From contig FTLJ01000333.1 in assembly GCA_900155495.1 (NCBI GenBank), forward strand, positions 1 to 64,000: a stretch of 64,000 nt of DNA, in the 5' to 3' direction. Shown here one piece after another: positions 11,485 through 21,399 of the stretch (positions are counted from its first letter, which is position 1; each line of letters begins with the position of its first letter). The translations under genes were made by a program, and so were the position numbers. This stretch comes from Porogramme epimiltina. Taxonomy: Eukaryota > Basidiomycota > Agaricomycetes > Polyporales > Polyporaceae. The notes beneath the pieces were generated by a model that saw only the letters and a program-made list of their open reading frames with translations, was not told where the DNA came from and made no database searches.

Positions 11485-11924
11485 TTAGTCTTTTGCATAT
11501 GGTCAAGCAGCCATGCTTCAAGTTCGCCATACAGATATGCGGATTTTATGTCGTCGAAACAGTCAAGAAGCACAATAGGGTATGTTCGGCAAGGCGGCAC
11601 TCCTAAGGCAATAGGAATCACGGGCCACCCACCTCCGTAGCACCAGGACGCTGGCCGATGGAGGAGGCCCGACGCGCGCGCAGCCCAGGGGGCGCGAGAG
11701 CGCGACGGGTGCTACGGTACTCAGGCGGCCGGCCGCAGTGCGTGCTACGGCAAATCCTGACCGGCCTAGTGCGTCTTCTATTGAATGCGAGCAATATTCT
11801 CCGGATCTCACACTGGGTGCTGCGGCATTAGCTCAAGGCATTTATATCCTTCCAACCGTTTGCCATTCCCTTCATTTCCATCTCTCCTGTACTCCATCTA
11901 GGTTGAAATACTTTGCAACACTCC

Positions 11925-13086
11925 ATGGAGATACGCACAGCTTCCCAAATGTACGTTTTATCCTCTTGTGATGATCGATATCTGATGTTCGAACCCATCT
12001 GTCCTGCCATAGGGCGGCTTCAGATTCGCAAAAGGAGTCTACCTCCAGCCTACCAGTACCCTTTACGGTGCTGAATGGCGATACTGTTGACGGCCCCGAG
12101 AGAACGTTGGAGAAGGACAACGAGTTTTGGTTTGACGACGGGAACATCCTCCTCATCGCCGGAAACACCCAATTTCGGGTCTATCAAGGGCCACTCATCA
12201 AGCACTCCCCAGTATTCCGCGATATGCTTTCCCTTGTTCAACCGGAGGCCGAGACACGATGCCCGAAAGCGATCCCCACGGTTCCTCTCACCGATAGCGC
12301 CCTCGACATCAGGCGGTTTCTAGACGGGTTGATCTTCGGAAATGTTCTACGGTGCGTTAGCCCTTTTCATGGCTGACTAGCATCTGACATTGTCGTTATT
12401 GTAGGTATACGACCGCTAGTTCAAGGTTCGACGAACTCTCTTCGATTGCACGGATGGGACATAAATACCAGGTCGAGTCCGGCGTCCAGGCCGCCTCCTC
12501 ATTCCTCTCCCAGTGCTACTCCGACTGTTTCTATACCGCGTACCCACTCGCGAGCAACCGTCGTAGCAGTGTTCCGGAATACCTCAGACGCTCCCATCCA
12601 AGAGAGGCAAACATCGGAGTCGTCAATCTCGCGCGCCTCCTCGACCTACCGAAAGTTCTCCCACTCGCATTCATGGAGTGTTGCGATCTCGTCCCAGAGG
12701 CTCTCTTCGCTGGTTACCAACGCGACGACGGAACGCGTGAATACCTATCCCCAGAGGACATCACCCGTGTCCTGCTCGCGCGCACGCAGGTTGTCCGGTT
12801 CCAGGCTCGGGTGTTCCTTTCAATCACTGCCACAGGAGCCTCAAGGAAGTGTGTTGGGGAGGGGAAATGCGAAACGGCGTTCGAAGCAGCGGTGAGGTGC
12901 ATGGGAAAGATGGACCAGGGCGCAGAAGAGTTCTCGACAGGATGGCACGGCTCATGGATGGATTACTCCGAGCCATTCCCAGTCGACCATCCTTGCGAAC
13001 CTTGCATGTGGAAGTTACACGATGATCAGAGCGCTATGTGGTGTGTATTTTGGAACGATCGTTGGGAACATATACTCGGTATCTAG
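11925..13086 (+). CDS. BTB/POZ-domain protein (Agaricomycete type)
   Basis: Three exons: 11925-11950, 12013-12351 and 12405-13086, giving 348 residues. The BTB-like region (about residues 40-130) contains EFWFDDGNILLIAG, RVYQGPLIKHSPVFRDM and a C-P...P-T-V-P-L-T-D-S segment, the pattern of mushroom BTB proteins. A helical C-terminal half follows, with Cys pairs near the end (DHPCEPCMW). BTB domains mediate dimerisation and, in many proteins, cullin-3 binding; that role is not shown here. The first intron falls inside an ATG made across the splice join, so translation could start at 11925 (MEIRTASQ) or at that later Met. A TATA-like TTTATAT lies near 11840. It sits alone between the Harbinger-like element and HET C. 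Confidence 0.8.
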
Positions 13087-13530
13087 GAACATCGTGTTTA
13101 TGTATTAGCTACACATCGACTAGACGATGTACATTCTCTGTTCCTCTGCCGCACCCTCAAGGAATATAACACAGTTACACGCTCAGCATGGACGAATGTT
13201 CTAACCGGCGTGTTCCTGCATCACCCGGCCGTTGTCGCCCGTGTTGGAGGATTTCGACAGCAGGCTGAGAGGCGAATGTATTATGTCAGCAGCTGTACAG
13301 TACCGATCGGCATTGGCCGATTCAGATCAGACACGTGGCACCACCATAAAGTCAGAGCCTGGGCAGTGGGGACCGGTGATGCTCTGCAGATATGATAGGT
13401 AAGTAGGCAGCCCATGGGGCTATCACACGAACAGGATACAAAGTTTCTATGAAGAAAAGCAATTATTCTAATCATAAAATACATTGGTCACTATTTAGTT
13501 GAGACGATGATCTGGTCTGAAATACTAGTG
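13087..13530. other. Intergenic, nothing recognised
   Basis: This is the convergent gap between the BTB gene and HET C. I see no gene or clear repeat. Confidence 0.5.
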
Positions 13531-16283
13531 CTACGTTATGCACCACCTCTGCATCTTTGCTGTCGGAGCGCAACGGATTTGGGGTGCATGAGAGGTCCTT
13601 TTGGATGCAAAGTTACGAGAACTGGCGTTGAGGAAGTACCCGTACCCGATGATTGTGGCGGTGATTTCAGCGTGAACGTTGGCAGCCTCTTTAGTTTGGG
13701 TGCCTACACTACCTTTCGCAGTCTCGTCCCCATCGCCACCCCCTACATGGCTTGTCGCATCACCGTCTGCATCAGTTTCGACACGGAGTATGGCGGCGTT
13801 AGTCCAGTATGGGGAATTCACAGCAAGACGCCGAGGCATAGGGATGATCGCTAACGCATTGTTGGATGGGCAGAGGGGCAGGATAGTCTCGGGAGGTGTG
13901 TTATCCGAATCCTCTTCCACGTCGTCTTCGCCTGTGGATTCTTCATCTGGCTCTTCTGATACATCCGACCCCTCATCTTCCCCATCCTCATCCTCAGACG
14001 GAGCCTCTTCGGCCTGAATCTGGGCGTTGTTCTCTGAGGACCAGCCAGTCCTGCTGCGCCGTATCTGCCCACACGGCCGCGACCCGCCCCCGGCAGCATC
14101 CACGAACACCAGTAGGTGCTCTCCCATCCCCAAGGCCTTCGCGTCAAGCAGGATCCCCGAGTAGCGCACGTGCAGCCTCCCGCGAGCATCGCAGCGCACG
14201 CACGCATCCTCGGACGGGTCCATCGCGTTCACGAACTTGCGTGGCATTGCGTTCAGCCACACAGGTGCCCACCGGAGGGGCGCCACGTCCAGCCGCTGCA
14301 CCCGCGGGTCCTCGACCCATAGCACGCTCTCCGGGATGGACGGTAGGAGCTCGTAGAGTGCCGCGAGGCGCGCCTTCCTCCCGCGCGCGGCGAGCACCGG
14401 CGCGACATCGAGCCCGAAGATCGAAGCCGCGCAAACGGGCACGTCCTCGGCCTTGCTCGTCGCGCGGCCGCGGACCCCCAGGAGGAGCATGCCCGAGGTG
14501 GAGAAGAGCGCGCGGGGCGCCGTCGCATCCGCGATCTGCCCCTCCAGGTCCGCCGCGATCTCGCCGTCGAGCAGGATGTCGTGCGTCTGCGGCCAGGGGC
14601 GCCGGTCTGTCGTGCACATCCGGAGGTACTCCCATGGGTAGAACGGCCCATCGCGCATCTGGAAGTAGAGCCTGCGCGGCGCCGATGGTTTTGTGGCCTG
14701 CGCGCCGTCGCGCACCGCGCTATCTGCCGATGTGTCTTTCAGCGCGAACACCGCCTCCTCCCACGTCCATAGCCGCTTCATCCATGCGCTACGCAGGATG
14801 CGTATGCCCAACTCGAGGAAAGATGCAGTGGACGTGTCTACGACCTCGAGCTCCTTGTCGAGCACCAGGACTGCTGCTGCCCTGTGGAATGTGGTCGCCA
14901 TGAGGTGGATGGCCTTGTTTCTGTAGGTCTTGAAACGGGGGTCGACGGGGATGCACAGCGTATCCATCCAGAACGCGATAGGGCCTCCTGCAGAGGAGCC
15001 TAGTCTTTGGCTGTGGACATTGCGCAGTCGCGTAATATAGCCATGTAGACGCTGTAGTTGGCAACGGGGTAATGTATTCTGTGTCTGGTTTCCCAGCCCG
15101 TCCGCCCCTGCCAAACATCAGCAAGTTGGATTACGAAGATCCATCGACCAACTCCAATACACTCACATACATGGGACAAAGCGATGTATGGATATTTTCC
15201 GCTACTTACAACTTTCAGCTTCAGCTTATCTGTAATCGTGACTACAGGCACTTGGTCCACTTTAAGCTTCTTTACCAATTCCTTGGCTTTGATCCCGACA
15301 AAGTTGCAGTGGCACCATTCGCTAGTGTGGGCCGTCTTGTACGTCTTCTCGTCGACTTGATACGCGCGACACATCGTGTATCCGCAACTTGTGTGCGTCC
15401 TGACGGTGGGCCGGGTGAGTGCAAGCTTGAATCCGTCCATGGGGTCCGGGGAGGAGGTCTGGATCTCGCTCGTACACCACCCACGTTCCGCCGCGGTCAT
15501 CTTCTCGAGACGAGCGAGCTCCAGCTCCCCTTCTCTGACCTGGGTAGGCGCGTAGGTGATGACGCTGCCGATGCGTTCCGCGGCGTTCCACGCTTCGCCC
15601 TCGGGGCTTGCTGAGAACGTGGGGGAGCGGACGTGCAGCATGAGGTGCAACGCGAGGACGCGGAGGAGGACGTCCATAGAGAACAATACACGCGCCTCAT
15701 CCGGTGTGTACTCGTATGTCGGCTCGCACGCCGGCCGGCTGGAGACCTCCTGGCGGAGGAGCAGCGCCATTTGCCGCGCGATCGTGAGGACCCGTTCCAT
15801 GAAAACGATGCTCCCCACTTCCTCGCGGTGGAGAGACGCGAACCATCGCCCGGCGAGTCCGTTCAGCGCTGCGGTCGAGACCCTCCTCCCACCGTCGACG
15901 ATGAACTCCGCCCGCACGTCCATGGCGAGGCCGCACGTGCGCGACATCTCGCGAATCGTACCAAAGAAGAGCCACGCTTGGAGGAACGCGGCCTTGCTTG
16001 TGTGCGTCACTGCGGCGCCATCCGTGCGGGACAGCATCAGGGATATGGGGCGGTGCGACTTATAGTGGCCTTCCCGCGCACCGCGCTCCATGCCTTCGAA
16101 GCAGATGCCGGTGGGCGGGCAGAGGGCATGGCACTGAATGTCTTTGTGGTGGACCACCCAGCCATGGCGCTCCGGAAAGGCGGAGAACTCCCCTCCGTCG
16201 ATGGGTACGGATCCACATAGGTTAAGGACGGTGAAAGGAGGGAACTCGGGGCGGGGAGGGAGGGAGGGATTCGAGTGAGGCAT
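13531..16283 (-). CDS. HET-domain protein, copy C (original start codon lost)
   Basis: Exons 16283-15167 and 15107-13531 are joined across a 59-bp intron in the Trp codon of SHV-W-ADGLGNQ, giving 897 residues from the first ATG (MPHSNPSLPPRPEF). Alignment to copy A continues upstream of this ATG in the same frame (SVYQQTASKTLTM versus LEYQQTAPKNLVI). At the position of A's start codon, copy C has ACG. HET and flanking motifs are intact: HGWVVHHKDIQCHALCPPTG, FWMDTLCIPVDP, YRNKAIHLMATTF, VLVLDKELE, AWMKRLWTWEEAVFA, FQMRDGPFYPWEYLR, ATSKAEDVPVCAASIFG, LPSIPESVLWVED, an acidic stretch and the tail KMQRWCIT. GC content looks higher than in copies A and B. The shorter start matches copy D, so the protein may still be functional. 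Confidence 0.87.
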
Positions 16284-16681
16284 GGTGAGGGTCTTCGATG
16301 CTGTTTGTTGATATACCGATATATCATCCCTAATTCCCCCACCAGCAGACGTCTTGAGGGTATTTGTCACAGGGAACAACGGGTCCTCTGGTAATGATGT
16401 CTAGTGGTCCCGCCGTCAGCTCCGATTCAGTACTGCAACGTGAATAAGAACGAGATGTGTAGGTCTGAAGTTTACCTGTGCAAGTGCGACTGACTTAGCT
16501 TCGCGGAACTTTCTGCAGATGCAATTTCCCATATTAATGGTCGAGAGTAAAGGTGTGATTTACAGCGTGAGGAGGAAAGCGGAGAACTGAAAGGTGTCAT
16601 TCTTCGTCGCCTCGCGCATGCCTCGAGCCTGGCACTTTGCCACCACGTTGTACCCACTACGCGCCCAAAAGGCGCTGACTT

Positions 16682-18150
16682 GTACAGCAGCGTCCGAAAA
16701 GGTTGCCGCAAGCGCCAACGGCGCGAAATAAATCCAAAAAATCCGAATAATTCGAACAATGCAGAACGGGTCGATTTGCCTCTCACAGCGCTCCCTGGGC
16801 ACCAATATAATACATATGCACACTCTTAGGCATCATATTGAGTGAGTTTGAGGCCTATAGCAAGAGTGGCGAAACGCGACAGCGTTTTCATTGGTGTTAG
16901 ACGCGAACTGATGAGCTGGCACTCGAACGGGCTTGGGAGGGTTGTTTCACTGCTTCTATTGGCTAAATATTGCTCAGGATGAATGTACATAAGGCAAACA
17001 CGGAGAATCCGCGTCCGAAAGGGGGCGGTACGTAGCCTTAGGGTACCAGAGGCTCTTAGTATCGACGACCAAGGGGGAGACGCCCTGGACCGATCGCATG
17101 CATGACCATAATTCATGCGCGTATATAACATGGGAAGCAGTAGGGTGGTATTAGAGTATGTATACTTGCATGTATGACGGCATATCAGTCGGAACTTGGG
17201 AGCGTGGGGGTGGAGGGGGTGCAGGTACACAGTGGTTGGTCCTCGAACGAGAGTACTCACTGCGCAGGGACAAGGGGCAATAAACTATACATCTATGACA
17301 AAACCGACAGCAACAAATATCTCTTTGAGGGATAGAGCCGAAGAAACGGAGGGACACACCCAGTTATGAGAAATCGTGCAAGACGGGCCCTGAGACTAAC
17401 TCACCGTCCAGCGCGCCGATGAACTTCCAACACCATATGCCCTTAGCTACCCAATCCTACTCAGCTCCAATGCTCCTGCAGTGGTGTGCATGGTGTAATT
17501 ACTGTTTTTGGCGTAGTTCGAGGGACTGGATGAAGACGTTGAGGATGGGTGCCGCGAGTGCAGCTGGCAAAGATGTTCCCATTCGATGCACTTCTCAGAG
17601 AGCCATAGCCGGCGGGTATTCGCGTCCATACGTTTGTAAGGGCATATCGTGTGGTTTTGAGAGATAGCAGACAAAGAAGAGGTGTGACGAGCGAGAACGA
17701 TACCAGAACACAGTTTTCGATGCATGCAGTCGGCTCTGGGCGTCTCCCTCCCCGCTGACAGCAAGAGCCCTCGAGATCTTAAACTTCCTTAGCGGCGCAT
17801 ATTGTCGCCTTTCCGACACGATTATTTTGCGTACACCTCCCGTAAATCAAGCATGAGCCCTACGTAGTCAAGGGAAGGCACAAAATAGCGCTCTTAGGGC
17901 CATCTGAATGCCAGCTCACTGATCCTCGTCCAACGCCTATAGGCAGCACGATCTCATCATGCAACTCGTTTGAAGACCCTCAAAATGATTGTCCGTGATG
18001 CTTAAGATCATTTATATGTAGCAATACAGTCATTGGGGTACGCCGGAGAGGGGGATCGTGTCTTTCCGCATTTTCTGAATTGTTTGGATTTTTTGGATTT
18101 ATTTCGCGCCGTTGGCGCTTGCGGCAACCCTTGGACGCTGCTGTATTCGT
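16682..18150. repeat. Inverted repeat pair about 1.3 kb apart
   Basis: Arms of about 85-90 bp at about 16682-16770 and 18062-18150 are reverse complements at roughly 85-90% identity. Both contain TTGCCGCAAGCGCCAACGGC followed by GCGAAATAAATCC. Outer ends read ACAGCAGCGTCC and its complement. No flanking target duplication is clear. The 1.3 kb between has no recognised gene. It could be a decayed transposon with inverted ends, or two inverted copies of a smaller repeat. Confidence 0.65.
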
Positions 18151-18229
18151 ATCGTTCACGAACTTACAAATACGGCAACTACGCCAAGTTTCGCACAGCC
18201 GGCCCTAAACACTGCGCCAATGGCCCAAA

Positions 18230-18900
18230 TCCTGTCGCCAGCGCGACACCAATGTTTGCGTCTTCTCCTCTCCCATCGGGCCTCCGTTCTGTCTTCGCAT
18301 CCCCCCAAATCTGTCAACACATCGCTCCCATTATTCGCCCAGGCCCCCTGGATGTTTCTTCACTCATCTCTCTTCTCGGAACTGGTTCATCAAACGCCCC
18401 GCTGTGAGTAGAGCAAGAAACGATCGAGTCGGGTGGACACGTTTCTGCGCTTGATCACAGTCCAGTCGCTGCTCTCGATCGGCTCGCACTCGTTCTCCCA
18501 TTTCCTCAACAGTACCCCACAATCAACAGCATCTTCTACGGCCTCTCCTACGGCGACGATGCGTTCAACCTGACCATCCTCGCCCCACCAATAGGCATGT
18601 GGACGTTATTTCTGACCCTGGTGTACGCTGAGTTCTTCATACACGCACCGTCTTCGAGGGGGACATTCATCTACGTGTGACTGTGGCTCGTGCAGGAGTG
18701 GGGGAAATATCAAGATGGTGAGTAATGACACTCGTTAGCCAATGAATCTTGCTCACAGACAGGTGGTCCTTGTAATCGGCCACCCTTTGGCTCTTATACG
18801 CCGCGCAACCTCTCTCGTACACCACCGTCTACTTTGTCAAGACCCTTATCCTCTCCGTACCCCTTGACGTGAACTACGCGTGCTTGCAGGGTCACGCATT
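18230..18900 (+). pseudogene. Unrecognised membrane-protein-like gene remnant
   Basis: A spliced reading can be followed: ...LLGTGSSNAPL, donor GTGAGT near 18404, then ALDRLALVLPFPQQYPTINS, FYGLSYGDDAFNLTILAPP and a hydrophobic segment (MWTLFLTLVYAEFFI). A stop (TGA at about 18678) interrupts it. After another likely intron a second hydrophobic stretch (LWLLYAAQPLSYTTVYFV) follows a TAA. Two in-frame stops argue for a pseudogene. I cannot name the family. Confidence 0.35.
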
Positions 18901-19064
18901 CAATTGTCTGTCACAGGTGCGCGCCCCATTCCCCATTCCCCGCTCCACGCTCAGAGCTTCCCCTCACCCTGCTTTCTCCTTCTCCTGCGCCCTTCTCTAT
19001 CTCTGACCTCAGCGGCCCGCCGCCGCCGCCCCGGCGAGCTCAACGACACCCCCAGAAGCGCCAA

Positions 19065-19405
19065 CCCGTGCCCCAAGTACACATCGATCGGACCCTCGAC
19101 TCCGGTGCCGCCCGCGTACGTCGGCACCCACCCACCGCGTACGTGCGCGCGCTGCTTGCCCGCCGCTTCCAGATCATTAACCTCTGGCAGCCGATCGGGC
19201 GCGCCGCGTGGGACTGGCCGCTCGCGCTGCGCGACAGGCACATCGTCGATGTCGTGCGCGGCCTCGTGCCCATGACGTTGCACTACCCAGGCCACGAGGG
19301 CGAGACGTTCAGCGTGTGGTTCAGCGCGGGGCACAGGTGGAAGTATCTACGGAGGATGGAGCCGGAGTAGGGGGTGCTGATCAAGTGGTGCGTGTTTGTT
19401 TCCGT
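19065..19405 (+). pseudogene. CmcJ/NvfI-like oxidoreductase remnant
   Basis: The conceptual product has QVHIDRTLDSGAARVRRH, RFQIINLWQPI, WDWPLALRD, LVPMTLHYPGHEGETFSVWF and HRWKYLRRMEPE. This pattern matches the fungal CmcJ/7-alpha-cephem-methoxylase-like family (Asn-hW-P, DWPLA, LVP, HxWxYL). A TAG at 19368-19370 cuts the product. The expected continuation is still visible after it (GVLIKW, for the family's xVLIKCFD), so the stop is a mutation inside the gene. The N-terminal half was not found. Family members often sit in secondary-metabolite clusters, but no such cluster is seen here. Confidence 0.7.
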
Positions 19406-19875
19406 ATTCGTGGAGAGGATGGTGAGTCTGGTTGACGTGGGCTTGGTTTAGTTACGATTCGAGGGATGACTGCGGTGTTTACCCTGGTGGTAGGCTCCAT
19501 GTACTCGTAGATAGTCTCTTTTCCCTATCTATTGTCGCATTATTAGTTGTACAACTGTCAAATATATTTCGACTGCCTGTATACATACGTACAATGAGTG
19601 ATAAGCCGTCTATAGTGTAATTGATAAAAGTGTTGGCATGAGCAGATGAACATGAAATCCATGAAGATATTGCTGGGGTTTCACGAATATGTCCATGTGT
19701 GGCTCGTATTGTGGGTAATAAATAGAGATGCACAGGAAACAGGAGGTTGGAGCAGATTTAACAACTTGTCCATGTCGCGGTTCTCCCTTACATATATCAC
19801 AACACAAGTATATGGTGGAAGTTCCGAACTCTAATAATAATGGAACTTCGCAAGCTGTTGAAGGGCCGATAAATG

Positions 19876-20430
19876 TTGCAAGTGAGTGAGGAAAAGTCGC
19901 AAAAGAGAAAACTCACAAGTGAGGAAACTCACAAGCGGGGACGTCAAAAAATCGCAAGTCAGAGAACTCACAAGTGGAAAAAACTCGCAAGTGGGAAAAG
20001 TTGCAAGTGGAAAAGTCGCAAGTTGATGAGTCCCACGTTCCGAAAGAAGAAGAATGTGAGGGTGCCATTCTGGGGGCGTCCAGGGTCGCGCCTAGGGGTC
20101 GCACCAGTCTCGAACAAAGTTCTCGGGAGGACAGCTTACTCGCGGGCGATAGACTAGTACTCAAGCTAAGACCTCCCATCGTTCTCTACCACCATTATCC
20201 ATTCATTTTCGAGACACTCTAGGATAGGCGCTTTTGACATCACCCGTAAGTTTTTTGACTTCCGCAGTGACTTCCCCCGACCTGTACAAGTTTCTCCACT
20301 TGCAAGTTTTCGCACCTGGGAGTTTTCTTACTTGTGAGTATCCCACTTGCGAGTTTCGTGCCTGCGGGCTTTCGTGCATGCGAGTTTTTTTACCTGTGAG
20401 TTCCTACGAGTTTCCGTCCCGAGGCCCAGG
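19876..20430. repeat. Foldback-like array of short repeats in inverted arms
   Basis: The left arm (19876-20030) has about nine degenerate tandem copies of a 12-17-bp unit around CTCGCAAGTGGGAAA. The right arm (20231-20430) has about ten copies of its complement (CACTTGCGAGTTTTC). The roughly 200 bp between them hold no gene. Opposed arrays of subterminal repeats are the hallmark of foldback elements. I found no transposase and no sure boundaries. Confidence 0.7.
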
Positions 20431-20509
20431 GGCCGACACAAGCATGGGAGTTTCGACGCCTTCTGAGGCACCTTGCAACATTTTATTTTTTGCCCTAAAT
20501 ACGTGCCAT

Positions 20510-20760
20510 ATCCATGTTGAAGTTGTATCACGAGATAACATCGGCGGTATTACGAATAAGTTATGAATGCACACAAGTTCGTGAAAGCGGTCATAAGGTT
20601 CGTGATATTCATGAGCTTGTAGTACGCAATATCTTCGTGACTATCATGTGTGCGCGCTTCTGCATGTTCGTGAACAGCACGATGCTGTGCTCATGCTTAT
20701 CACGGTATTACCTCGTACCTAACATCGTGGAATTCACGAATATACGGGCACATAGTGACC
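20510..20760. repeat. Degenerate TTCGTGA / TCACGAA repeat cluster
   Basis: Within 250 bp, TTCGTGA occurs at least four times and its complement or a one-base variant (TCACGAA, TCACGGT) several times, at about 25-40-bp spacing. Single copies also appear at about 18160 and 19680. The motif differs from the neighbouring foldback unit. It may be subterminal repeats of another element or a protein-binding array. Confidence 0.5.
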
Positions 20761-21399
20761 GGGGTGTACACTATGTGCTATGAGCGCTCGTTACTAGACG
20801 AAGATTGCGGGCATGATTCGGACCAGATTTAGAGATGAGTAAGACAAAGCAATACAAGGGACATCGGATATACTGGGACAGGGAACAAGGGGATGCAACA
20901 GGTCTAGTGGTCACGTCCAACACCACTTTCGCGCCCTATCCGTGCACGTACAACTAATTCGTATAGTCGTCTCGTCTAGGAGCTCCCTGAATTCATGTCA
21001 GTCGATCATCGTCCAACTTGAAGAAGTATCGATATGCGACAATTGTGTAGACGAGTTCCGCTTCGGAGTCCATCATGATGTACGTCAGAAAGTATTTATA
21101 GGGCTCAACGTGCACCGTGGTCACACAGGAAAGAGATGCCAACTGGGCACATTGTGCGGCATAAGTCACCACGGGCAGGCTGACGTTGGAAGGGACACAA
21201 TCACGTGATACAACATCGGGTGCCAGAGTCACCATTTGGCCCGTAGGGGGCAATTTTGCAAAGGGATTCAGACAATAGAGAATAATGGTACGATATGAAG
21301 AACAGAGATACTACAGCATCGTCGATAGCAGGAAACGCGAGCCAAACAGCACGCAAGAGTAAACTATTCCCTAAAGCTATGAAACATCGGCCAACTAGT

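Noticed and set aside
13896..14903. 335-codon open frame opposite HET C
   Set aside because: It is antisense to the HET C coding exon and rich in Pro/Arg/Ser, so a shadow frame.
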